From assembly GCA_002633005.1 (NCBI GenBank), contig NMRA01001015.1:1-64000 (forward strand): a stretch of 64,000 bases of DNA, written 5' to 3'. This document shows, in pieces, positions 38,287 through 48,722 of the stretch (the stretch's first letter is position 1; every line of letters begins with the position of its first letter). Made by a program: the position numbers and the translations under genes. Source of the DNA: Phoronis australis (Eukaryota; Phoronida; Phoronidae). The notes under the pieces were generated by a model. The model did no database searches. It saw only the letters and a program-made list of their open reading frames with translations, and was not told where the DNA came from.

Positions 38287-38587
38287 TAGGCGGATTTTGG
38301 GGGGGGGGCAGGAGGCCCAGGCACTCCCCCCCCTTGAAAGAGCTTGAAGAGTAAGGAAATATTGAGATCAGCAACTAGGACCGGTAGCGGATAAGGGGGG
38401 GGGGGACCTCAGACCTCGGGGATTGTGTTCTCGCTTTTTTTAGTACATCGAAGGATATTCCGAACAGAAGGTTCACATCCCCGGCCCCGCAACCCTTCGG
38501 GCCTGTGCACATTACAATAGCGCTTTGCCCATTTCCCGAGGCAACATGTTGCCCCCCCCCTTATGGTGTCTTAGATCCGACACTGAA
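38287..38587. mobile_element. GGCGGAT/ATCCGACACTG element inserted in the hAT-like copy
   Basis: Begins ATAGGCGGATTTTGG and ends TTAGATCCGACACTG. It interrupts the minus-strand element, whose sequence resumes on both sides. Its right third matches 5675-5808. It contains long G and C runs and no ORF. Confidence 0.6.
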
Positions 38588-39229
38588 AAACCACTTTGCT
38601 GAAAGTAAAGACGTGACCGTCGTTTGGCGATTATTAGGGTTGCCATTTTCACGTTTGCTATACTTGCGATGACAGACAAGACGTACGTTTCGAAGCNCTT
38701 AGTACGATCGTCTGCCGGGACCGCTTGCGCGCCAACAACGAGACCGATCAGTGCCGCAGTGCGATATGAAAGATATTGTCGGGGATATTTCGTAATAAGG
38801 GTTTCTTACGTGAAAAATAAATATGTTTTCCTGAACAAAGTATAGTACGTTGTTCGTGCATTAATAGAAATACCACTGTTTTGTGACGTTTTATCACGTG
38901 TTCTGCCGTGCCTGGTCCGAAAGTTTGTTCGGTTCATCCCAAACTGTTAGCCAATGTCGTCAAAGGTTGATTCTGCACTGTCCAATGTTCACGCGACGTG
39001 CAAGTCATCGGGAGTGCTGTTCCCGGTTAGTGCTTTTTTAACTTGATTTCGCAACAACCAAATAACGGTCAGATTTAAAGGAGTGGCTTATGTTTGCTAG
39101 CTATGAAGCTATCCGCTCAGAAGTGTAAAAACTCAGCTTGCATGTTTACGTTAGAAATTCCAGCGGTTGCATTTTGCGACTTGATACGAACTGGCAAAAA
39201 TCTTAGCTCGCACATCCAAATATCAGGTT

Positions 39230-40190
39230 CTTTGTGTTCCACTATGTCACAGAAAATGGCACAGTTTGTATTTTCCGTTACAATATGGCGCTACGATATC
39301 GCGGCACTTCAATATAGCGACGTGTAAGTCAATGTTAAGAATATACAGTAGCTATTATAATTGTAGACAAGAATTTAGACCATATTGTTGTTCAGATTGG
39401 TTTGGACCTTGCAAATTTCTCTTCAAAATGTCGTCCGCTGTCGGCTACCTATTTCCCGCCTTTCAAGGGTACTTATCTACTTTATATTTTCAGATGGTTT
39501 CAACCACAGGCGCTCGGATTTCCAGATCACTCATAACCATATATAAGAAACATATAGTAGTGAGTGACGTCATTTTCGATCGAGGAACAGATAAACCCAA
39601 GCGCCTGTGGTTTCAACCTACGTTCAACACCACATTTGCAATCATGGCGATACGTTTTTGTGTATGTCCGACAAAGCGTGTTTAACACCACAACATAACG
39701 TACAAATTGACATTAAAGATAAAACAGCAGCCGAACTCAAGGTCTTCTTTTAAAGGAATAACTACTTCAAGTTAAAGTGTAGAAACGTACTTAAAACGAG
39801 TTGCTGATATTATTTTTCTTTTAGTAGAAAACATAAACTGGGTGGTCTGATAACTGCTAACCAGAAACTCCTATTTTGTGATTAACAGCTCTAAAGAAAA
39901 AGCAACCGAAAAATTTAGCAAGCCTCAGGATTTTGACGAAATTTCCAAGAGGTTTTGCCCATGTCATAAACCTGAGACTCGCGTAGGATTCTCTCTATCT
40001 TACTCGGAACATAAGTCGATCACAAATAAGGATTCGTTTTCTAAGATAATTATCTGAGTCATTATTATAATTGTCTTATATTTATGTTGCAAGAAAAATT
40101 GTCACTGGAGACCGCACTCAGTATATAGTTGCAAAGCGAATACGTACTTCAGATTAGCATAGAACTGTGGTAAACTGCCGTACACTTTAC
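39230..40190. other. Gene-free stretch between the hAT-like copy and SPATA2
   Basis: Two overlapping frames (39094-39327 and 39266-39685) have no recognisable motif. Probably holds the 3' UTR of the minus-strand SPATA2-like gene; no AATAAA was found close to the stop. Confidence 0.5.
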
Positions 40191-43100
40191 TCAGGTTTTG
40201 GCGACCTTCACCGAAATCGTTCCGTCGACGACAACTTCATGTGGAAGTTCCCGCATTCTGAAAACTTTCAAAGGTTTCGTCTTTATTGTAGTAACTTGAG
40301 GTGTCGTAGCTTGTGCTGTAATGTCCCCCCTATCCCCAATGAAGTACTCTTTTCCTAACGTGTCATACACAATGCTCCAATCTTGAAAGCTACCTTGGTC
40401 GTCAACATCCATGTTTTCCATGCCGGAGCTTTCCCTTTCTAAAACATGGAGACTTTGCTCCAGATGTTTGTCAAGCGACGCGGGTTGATAGAGGTCTTCA
40501 TCATCTATGTATTCTAAATTGACAACTGGTTTGGGTGAACGATTCCACATCCCACTGTCATGAAAACTCATGGGCTCCAACGGCAACTCCTGTGTTAAAT
40601 CTTTGATACAATCGGCTCTATCTACAGAAATTTTAGAATTTGTAGAGCTCCTAGAAGTAATAGCGGAGCCACTAAAATAACCTTTACTCGACATAGTTGA
40701 TTCTTTACTCGGTCCCCTGTCAATCTCTGTCGTCTTACAACACACATGCCCAACGTGGGAATCAACGACGCCGTGCTCGTCAGCAAATCGTCTACGAGTG
40801 ACATTTTCTCTGTAACCACTGGCGGTAGGCTCACGTGATACATCCTTCCTAAGCCAATCAACACATTCTTTCACCGAGCCGACACGTAGTTGCCGACACT
40901 CAAGGATCTCGCCTATGCTATACTCTTGACGGAGAGTAGCATAAACATCTCTAACTAAATTAAGTTCACAATGAGCTATTAACAGACCTACCGCCACATC
41001 CAAAATTACCTCTTTATTTACCGCGGGCCTTTCAAGCTTAAGGACACCGTCCCTTTCCGTGTAACCCATGAGATTAAATACCGAAACTGGGTCTTTAAGG
41101 ACAGATTTTATGTAGATATTATAGTACCCACCATAAGTCTGAAAGAAAATTGAAACTATTCAAAACTGTTACCAATAAGGAAAGTGTGAAGCCGGCATTC
41201 TTACCAATGCCTTTTTACGTACTAGCGAGGACATCAATAATTTGCAACGACAGGAGACTAAACTTTGTTGGTGACCAGATTGCAATACAGGCAATGACAA
41301 AGGCGTTAGCAATTTGTGACTACGCAAGGGTCGCTGGTGATCGTGTCCGCGAGGGAGCACATAATGCTATGTCTAATTAAAATGTGAATATGCAAATGAA
41401 GTAAAAGTTTACAAACAACCCCGGGTCTTCCGGTGTGCCGAAAACCATCCGAGAATAAGTTACCATTACAATCTCGCGAAAGTCTCCTTTTGCAAGATTA
41501 ATTTTTTGCAAATGAGTATGGTAATATTTCATCGTTACCTTAATGAAACAAGGCACAGATTTTACTATTTGTTTATTTCACTATCAAATATGGTACTACT
41601 TGGAATTATGTTTTTTATAAGTTAACACTTGTTTTTAAGTGTATCAGTTGCGGTGTTTTTTTAAACCCCAAGTTATTTACAAAATCTTTCTTTTCCTGAT
41701 TATACTCGTACACGTAGTTCTCCAGCAAGTCACTAGGTAGCGCTTGATACAAATTTAAATATTCACAGTTTTAATGAGACACAGCATCTTTAACCACAAC
41801 GATTTCTTCCTTCCTGACGGCTAGAACTGCTATATCAAAACCACATGGGGGGACGCGCAAAAGAACTGCCAAAATTATTTAAGTGCATGAAATCACCAAC
41901 NTGTAACCCATGAGATTAAATACCGAAACTGGGTCTTTAAGGACAGATTTTATGTAGATATTATAGTACCCACCATAAGTCTGAAAGAAAATTGAAACTA
42001 TTCAAAACTGTTACCAATAAGGAAAGTGTGAAGCCGGCATTCTTACCAATGCCTTTTTACGTACTAGCGAGGACATCAATAATTTGCAACGACAGGAGAC
42101 TAAACTTTGTTGGTGACCAGATTGCAATACAGGCAATGACAAAGGCGTTAGCAATTTGTGACTACGCAAGGGTCGCTGGTGATCGTGTCCGCGAGGGAGC
42201 ACATAATGCTATGTCTAATTAAATTGTGAATATGCAAATGAAGTAAAAGTTTACAAACAACCCCGGGTCTTCCGGTGTGCCGAAAACCATCCGAGAATAA
42301 GTTACCATTACAATCTCGCGAAAGTCTCCTTTTGCAAGATTAATTTTTTGCAAATGAGTATGGTAATATTTCATCGTTACCTTAATGAAACAAGGCACAG
42401 ATTTTACTATTTGTTTATTTCACTATCAAATATGGTACTACTTGGAATTATGTTTTTTATAAGTTAACACTTGTTTTTAAGTGTATCAGTTGCGGTGTTT
42501 TTTTAAACCCCAAGTTATTTACAAAATCTTTCTTTTCCTGATTATACTCGTACACGTAGTTCTCCAGCAAGTCACTAGGTAGCGCTTGATACAAATTTAA
42601 ATATTCACAGTTTTAATGAGACACAGCATCTTTAACCACAACGATTTCTTCCTTCCTGACGGCTAGAACTGCTATATCAAAACCACATGGGGGGACGCGC
42701 AAAAGAACTGCCAAAATTATTTAAGTGCATGAAATCACCAACTCCACACAAAAAACATAAGACAATCAGACAGTCAAACCTCCACAAACAGTGTTTGATA
42801 ATAAGTGACTTGGTTCATCTCGTGTTACGAGCATTTATTGGTCGATACACACGTACCAAGAAGAATCGGGAAACGATCACAGCATTAGTCATCCATGGGC
42901 GCACACGGGGGGGGGGGCGGGGAGTCCACCAAAAAATCGGCGGAGAATGCACAATTCACAGCTTTGAGTGTACCTCGATTTTTTTTAGCAAAAGGTCCAC
43001 ATTCTCAAAAATTCGAGCCCCTCATTGTTTAGGCTGGGTGCATATTTTCGATAGTGTTTAGTGTCAAAAGTCGTCGTCGATATTGCAGCGCGTTTTCCGT

Positions 43101-44642
43101 GATTCGAAGTATAATAAAGAATAGCGTTGCGTTTCAGGTGGTTGTGACAACTTGGTATTTGACCACACTGTGTCTTTGGCATTTTTTCTCGGGACGTCAG
43201 TGAACCGCGGATAGGGCACAGGTTTGTACAAGAAACTCGTGTGTTGGTGGACATGGCACACTGGCGAGGGGTACGTTCATACTTCACACTCTTGTCTGTG
43301 GAGTTAAGAAACATTCCATTTAAGGTCACTTTTTTCTATTGTCTCTGTTTTGGGATATTAAATTCACGGTTGTGATATGGCAGTGCTCTAAAGGAAGGCT
43401 TAATGTAGTTATTTGTCAAAACAAGGTAAATGGTAGTTTAACACACTTTCATGCAGTTCTTTTTTCACCGAGAACTGAAATGCTTCTTTTACAAACAGCA
43501 ATTTTAGTCTTGTGAGCGCAGCACGACTTTTCTCATAAACAATCAGCATTGCTCACGGTACTGTATACTCTCGATTAACAATGCGACACAGTTAAGATTA
43601 GAAAATCTATGACTAACTGCAAAAGTGATATACCATAATCCCATGATTACACCAGATGTCAAAGTCACTTGGAGCCTGTTTCTAGAAGAGACTATTGGTT
43701 TTTAACTTTAACTTAAAGTCAGAACTCTGACTACAAATTTCCAAAAATTCTAGTTGATCTTTTGTGTTTTGCGTTCCTCGAAACTTTTCAGTAAATTGTC
43801 TTCTGTCAAGTCGAGCAGACAATGGATTTTTGTTTTGTTTTTTTTTTTTTGTCTCCGAGTTGCAGACAGATTTTTTGACTATCTACCTTAGCCTGCTCTT
43901 GTGAAACAGGATTAACCATCTGTAGGCTTATTTTTAGCCGAAAGTCATAAGACTCTTTGAGAAACATGCCCCAGGTGGCGACAGCTGTCTCGCCCATTAG
44001 TCGGCTCAACTAGAACTACCAAAAAGCATATGTTAAGTTAGTAGAAGAAGGTATCAAAAGCCGAAATTGTCGCTTTGTGTTACTTTTAACGACCGACATT
44101 ACCTTAAGACACCGCATCTGGTCACACGTGATGGAGATAATCTGAGAGGATTTTCGTAAGATAATACTCTAGTGATGGCTTGCGAGGTAAATGTATGATG
44201 GCATAATTACTAAATGTGAGAGCACTCAAAATAAAAACCATACAGTAGTTACAGGCCATAGGCCTATCTGCACTAATCATGTCTTGAAGAATAGTAATGT
44301 ACCAAAACGTTGACAGCCTGGTTGACGACTTAAAATACTCACTTTAATGGTTTTGAACTCCGTCTTCCAAGGCCAAATAAGCAAATTCATAGCATAAGAA
44401 AAGAGCACCGCAAAAGCCGTAGAAAACTGCTTCAAGGACTCCCTGTCCTTATGTTGTTTAATTCGGACGAATTCTCGGCGAATCTCCTCAAATTTCCATT
44501 TGTCCTTGTCCTTACACGAAGACAAGTATTGGGTAACTTTAGATCGGATTTTTTGCGGGACCTCTTCCGATGGGCCACTGTGATCGTAATTTCCAACTAT
44601 AAGTTCATAGAGTTCCGCTCCATAGCGGCTATTACCGCCCAT
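40191..44642 (-). CDS. SPATA2: SPATA2-like protein (PUB-type domain, CYLD/LUBAC adaptor family), 415 aa
   Basis: Vertebrate SPATA2 bridges the deubiquitinase CYLD, through its PUB domain, to the HOIP subunit of LUBAC in TNF/NF-kB signalling; Drosophila Tamo is a relative. Two exons are seen: 44343-44642 (100 codons, donor gtgagt) and 40191-41138 (315 codons plus stop, acceptor tttcag). Across the junction the protein reads NLLIWPWKTEFKTIK then TYGGYYNIYIKS and later NLMGYTERDG, matching the SPATA2 signature (YPWKKEF ... YVKS ... CMGY). Residues 313-317 are DEDLY (40488-40502), at nearly the same position as the DxDLY motif by which human SPATA2 binds the HOIP PUB domain. The human C-terminal Cys-rich zinc region is not seen, and the chain is shorter (415 against 520). 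The start at 44642 is the likeliest; an in-frame acceptor at 44658 leaves room for an earlier exon. The intron is inflated by an assembly duplication. Confidence 0.85.
41060..41900. repeat. Assembly duplication, left copy (includes SPATA2 exon 2 start)
   Basis: 841 bases repeated at 41902-42742 with one difference seen (aattaaaatgtg against aattaaattgtg); the copies are separated only by the N at 41901. It includes the first 79 bases of SPATA2 exon 2 and the upstream intron. Confidence 0.9.
41902..42742. repeat. Assembly duplication, right copy
   Basis: Second copy of 41060-41900. Its part-exon (41902-41980) runs into the N and cannot be a real extra exon. The ORFs at 41150-41380 and 41992-42222 look conserved only because of this duplication. 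Confidence 0.9.
42743..44342. other. Remaining intron of the SPATA2-like gene
   Basis: Contains a degraded GC-rich repeat near 42985-43050 and a T tract at 43830-43850. No other gene is visible. Confidence 0.6.
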
Positions 44643-44658
44643 AACAATGCTAACATCT

Positions 44659-46066
44659 GAAAATACAGGACGCTGTTATAAACAACAATTCATACATTAA
44701 TGATGTATTTTGCCCTGTTTGACTCGTTAAAAACGGAAATTGATTCAGGCCTTGCACTCTCATCGCCATAGGATTCCATTTCAATAAACAAGAACATGGC
44801 GACATCATCAGCGACTCAACAAAAAGCCTCAGAGTTAACTGGGGCTGACCAAACCCTTAAATTGCTAATTCGCCGGCGCAACTTCATTTTCTGACAATGT
44901 CCTGAGCGGCTATCGGAAACAGAATCCTGCTACGGTAGAGTATTTCGAAACCCGAATTGTGACAAAATAGGCCCAATCCCGCGATTTTCATTAGCTAGCT
45001 AAGGGCGAACGGAAGTATATTGTATCGGGGTTTTGATGTACGCTCTATTCCTGGTTATCTCTTCCTAGTTCTATCGATTTTTTACAAACAAACGCATTAA
45101 ACTTTTACTCAATTTAAACGATACAATAAAAGTGTCCGAGCACACCCGCCAATGAACGTACACAGAACATCTTTCGCCTGATATCCACCGTACATAGTCC
45201 GAAAAGGTCGAGTGAGACCAAAGGTAGTAAGGGCTCATGATCTTGCAACATTTGACTTCTTCAGAGTTACTTCAGTTAAGTTACCAAGGAAAGCTTCTGA
45301 CGTTTGTTTGTTTTGTTTTTTTTTTATTTTGTAAAACTACGTTAAGCAGGCCTTTGGCAATTCACCGTATAATTTCTGACTTTAATCGAGATCAATGTAT
45401 GTTGGTTCAGACCAAAATGACCGACGCGAATTAACTAACTGACATATGTTACGGGCAACAACCGTCTATGCAAAAGCAAATGGGTCTTATTTATGGAGCC
45501 TAAAAAATAGAAATAGTCCTTATTTCCCTGAGCGACATCCCCACTCGCCATCCCCGGTACTGTTGGCAATTTTTTTAGCCTGAGTCAGTCTCCCGGGCCA
45601 CTAATTTCCCTGTTTTTGACCACGAGTAACAGAACAGCTGGCGGCATAGTATTCGGCAGGTAGTTCAGTTTACACTGCCCGGCGGTACTTTTTTAGATTT
45701 GAAAACTAAGCTTAGGTATCGCAGACCACGACTGTCTTCAACTATTAAATGCCATTGCGTGAACTCAGTTTGCTGTACTTGAGCAGAAGGTACAGTGATC
45801 CCGAGGCGACATTACGAGGTAGTCACAGGTTCAAGTGACTTTTACGCGAGTAGTCCACCAGAGTCACGTGCCGGGCATTAGGCCTATATATTTTGTCTTT
45901 TGTAGATCCCTACGCCGGCGAAGCCGCACTGTCATCCCGCCGACGCAGTAGGCTAGATCTATAAATGCAGGCCTAAATGAAAGTATATATAAAATATATG
46001 ATCAAATCAGTCATCAGTGCCTAAACTTCACTAAGTCCATGAATATATCCAGTCATGATCAGTATT
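44659..46066. other. Intergenic region upstream of SPATA2
   Basis: Presumed to hold the SPATA2 promoter. No ORF with recognisable content, no RNA gene seen. Confidence 0.5.
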
Positions 46067-46224
46067 CAGTGGCGGATTTAGAGGGGGTCAAGGGGGCCAT
46101 CCCCCCTAAAATTCTCCCAGATTCCATGAGGCAGTTGGGGGCTGCGAATGTCTGACGGGCAAAATCCTGGCTAATACTCTGCTGTGGCCCCCTTAACCGT
46201 CTCAAAATCCTGGATCCGCCCCTG
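46067..46224. mobile_element. CAGTGGCGGAT-family MITE with GTATT target duplication
   Basis: 158 bases from CAGTGGCGGATTTAG to CTGGATCCGCCCCTG, flanked on both sides by GTATT. Internally it matches 34566-34725 and the copy split by the LTR element. Confidence 0.8.
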
Positions 46225-46453
46225 GTATTACTGACGAAACACATTGCATTTGATTCGAGATACGAATCATTCAGTCGAGCTCAAAATGATTTTCACACTT
46301 ACCGGGTTCAAAAAACCTGTAGAGTTTAGACACCGTAGTGCCAAACAACTTCTTCTTCCAAGTTCAACTGATATGCAATGAAATCAAATGGCGCGATAAG
46401 AGGATCACGTGATCAGTTGGGTTTTCCCGTGACCTCATACTGACAGCAAACAT

Positions 46454-46737
46454 TGTCGTGAACGTGTATTCTCTCGTTGTGTGGCGTCATGTGGTGTTGT
46501 CTTTGTTCGTCTCTGTGTGTGTGGTGTTGACATAGTGAGCCAGTGATAGGTCACGTGACTCTGGGCACGAGGGGGAATCGGGGAGTCTATGAAAGGGTGT
46601 GGACCTAGATAGACGATCTGGAGAGTGTAACTAGAAGCGCTCTTACAAGTGTGACACTGATGGCAAGCCCGGACAAGAAGTTGGGTAAGTTGGCTGTCTC
46701 TGAGGAATTATAGGCCGCGTTACTATAATTGGCGTAG
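46454..46737 (+). mobile_element. LTR of a second, truncated retrotransposon copy
   Basis: TGTCGTGAACGTGTATTC ... GTTACTATA, about 284 bases, a close match to the 276-base LTRs at 48171 and 57622, and followed by the same primer-site text. Its 5' flank differs from that of the 48171 LTR, so it is a separate insertion rather than the same one assembled twice. Confidence 0.85.
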
Positions 46738-47006
46738 TCGCCGGCAGGATTCAAGAGTGCCAACTTATAAACCGTGTGTGAGTTTTTCGCGCCGGTACCC
46801 TTCCGGGAGTGGGAGGGTAATTTGTATACCAAGTGCGTTTTCGCGTGTAGCTAGCCTATATATTACTGTCGTTACTGGTTATTTGTTGTAATCTTGTTGT
46901 GAGTAAATACTGCATGTCCATTTGATTCCGTGCGCGGTTCTCAGTTCCTATTTGATATTGGTCCTAGGAAATATTAAACTTGCGGGTTTGATATTAGTTG
47001 ATAATT

Positions 47007-47496
47007 ATGGCTGCCGGGAAGGTGTCTATTAATTTCTGTCCCGCGGGAGAGTTGTTAGAAATTCCAGGGGTTTCCGAGGAAATTGCTAAAGATATTTTGA
47101 AGTTCCGGTCATCCACTCAAGTATTACCGGAAAATGTTAATTATATTAATTCAGGGTGGAAAGTCACTAAGGCGGTCCGTAATACTATTGATTTCAGCGC
47201 GAGTCCAGAGGACGAATTTCACAAAATTATCGAGGTATGTGAGGAATTCGAGAAACATGCTTTTAAGCCTGCAAAAACAAAGAGTGCAGGTCATACTCCC
47301 TCTTCGGCAAAGATGGCCGCAAAATTCCCGGGAAGCACAAATGCAAGTTTGGAGTGTAAACATGATATCAGATCACATGCTCCCAGTAAGCTAGTTTTTT
47401 CGGGAAAAAGGGGAACATGGGAGGACTTTCAATGGAAGTTCCAGAGTTTGGCACGTGATTATTTTTGGCCGACACATAAGTGTCGCACTGAGTTGG
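47007..47496 (+). pseudogene. Gag 5' fragment of the truncated retrotransposon
   Basis: The frame opens with MAAGKVSINF and runs about 163 codons until the single N at 47497, after which the sequence becomes unrelated. Here the N-terminus is in frame, whereas the copy at 48723 has a two-base deletion at about 48751. It includes the helix-hairpin-helix-like motif LLEIPGVSEEIAKDIL and the start of the capsid-like region (TWEDFQWKFQSLARDYFW). Confidence 0.85.
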
Positions 47497-47497
47497 N

Positions 47498-48159
47498 CTC
47501 AGATTTTGCATGCACCCCGTCCTACATCAGGGCTTGGAATGACCAATGACAAAAAACACGGAAACCTTTACGGGCCCAAAACATGCGCGCTACCTAGCCT
47601 TGAAATGGTCAATGTGAACTTTACGACTAAAAAAAAGGAAAAAAAAAAGTTACCAGCAGCAGTAGCATGAGTCTGTGTCGTTTTAGCTCGTCCGTCCACT
47701 TCCAACCCACACATTTTTGGCTGCAAAGCCGTAGTGTTTGTCACCGCGGTTTACAATCACACGAGCACCATTGAAAATCCCACCACGCTATCCCAGATGC
47801 CCCGGCAATGTTGACAATTTACGTTCCTCCGAAACATAAAGAGCAACTGCTGCATTTCGAGGTGAACGTCGTCTGCAATGGCGCTGTAAGAAAGGAATTT
47901 GCCGCGGAAATTTTATATCAAATCCGATTTTTTTATACGGAAATATAATAAAATGCGCGGACAGAACATTTTTAAAAAGCGGAAATCCGCGTTTCCGCGG
48001 AAAATTCCTAGCCTTGCTACATGTTGATACAGGTTTCACGGTGAGTTGATGAGCAGAACTACCCTGGCTGTGTGCAATTTCGGGGTATACGGAAGAAAAA
48101 CACACAGTGATACCTAGCTGTACTTTACTTTGACGATAGTCTTCATACAGCTAGCTGAA
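47498..48159. other. Unique-looking sequence between the two LTR copies
   Basis: No gene or repeat recognised except an A-rich tract near 47630. If the N at 47497 hides the rest of an element, this is its 3' genomic flank. Confidence 0.5.
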
Positions 48160-48170
48160 CAGTGGCGGAT
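48160..48170. mobile_element. Left tip of a MITE split by the LTR retrotransposon
   Basis: CAGTGGCGGAT directly precedes the 5' LTR. The rest of the MITE resumes with GGATTTAGGC at 57898 after the 3' LTR. Confidence 0.8.
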
Positions 48171-48446
48171 TGTCGTGAACGTGTATTCTCTCGTTGTGTG
48201 GCGTCATGTGGTGTTGTCTTTGTTTGTCTCTGTGTGTGTGGTGTTGACATAGTGAGCCAGTGATAGGTCACGTGACTCTGGGCACGAGGGGAAAAATCGG
48301 GGAGTCTATGAGAGGGTGTGGTGAAAGATAGACGCTCTGGATAGTGTAACTAGAGGCGCTCTCAAAAGTGTGACACTGATGGCAAGTCCGGACAAGAAGT
48401 TAGGTAAGTTGGCTGTATCTGATGAATTATAGACAGCGTTACTATA
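48171..48446 (+). repeat. 5' LTR (276 bp)
   Basis: TGTCGTGAAC ... GTTACTATA. Begins with TG but ends ATA rather than CA. Same length as the 3' LTR with about 8 differences. Confidence 0.92.
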
Positions 48447-48466
48447 ATTGGCGTAGTCGGCAGGAT
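48447..48466 (+). promoter_or_regulatory. Primer binding site region
   Basis: TTGGCGTAGTCGGCAGG starts one base after the LTR, in the position and style (TGGCG...) of a tRNA primer site. Which tRNA it pairs with was not determined. The truncated copy has a two-base variant at 46739. Confidence 0.7.
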
Positions 48467-48722
48467 TCAAGAGCACCAACTTATAAACCGTGTGTGAGTT
48501 TTTCGCGCCGGTACCCTCCCGGGAGTGGGAGGGTAATTTGTATACCAAGTGCGTTTTCTCGTGTAGCCAGCCTATATATTACTGTCGTTACTGGTTATTT
48601 GTTGTAATCTTGTAGTGAGTAAATACTGCATGTCCATTTGATTCCGTGCGCGGTTCTCAGTTCCTATTTGATATTGGTCCTAGGAAATATTAAACTTGCG
48701 GGTTTGATATTAGTTGACAATT

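Larger units (their letters stand above)
36530..39229 (-). mobile_element. Degraded minus-strand hAT-like non-autonomous element
   Basis: Reverse-complement similarity to 61008-63213 occurs in collinear order: the right-end motif near 36540 (CCAGGTCGCATT), the block at 37180-37400 (pairs with 62860-63080), 38220-38280 (pairs with 61700-61745), 38595-38720 (pairs with 61560-61690) and the left-end block 39112-39229. Other repeats have inserted at about 37757-37862 and 38287-38587. No transposase frame is seen. Confidence 0.6.

Noticed and set aside
41150-42222. Two identical 76-codon ORFs that look conserved
   Set aside because: They sit in the 841-base assembly duplication, so identity is not evidence of selection.
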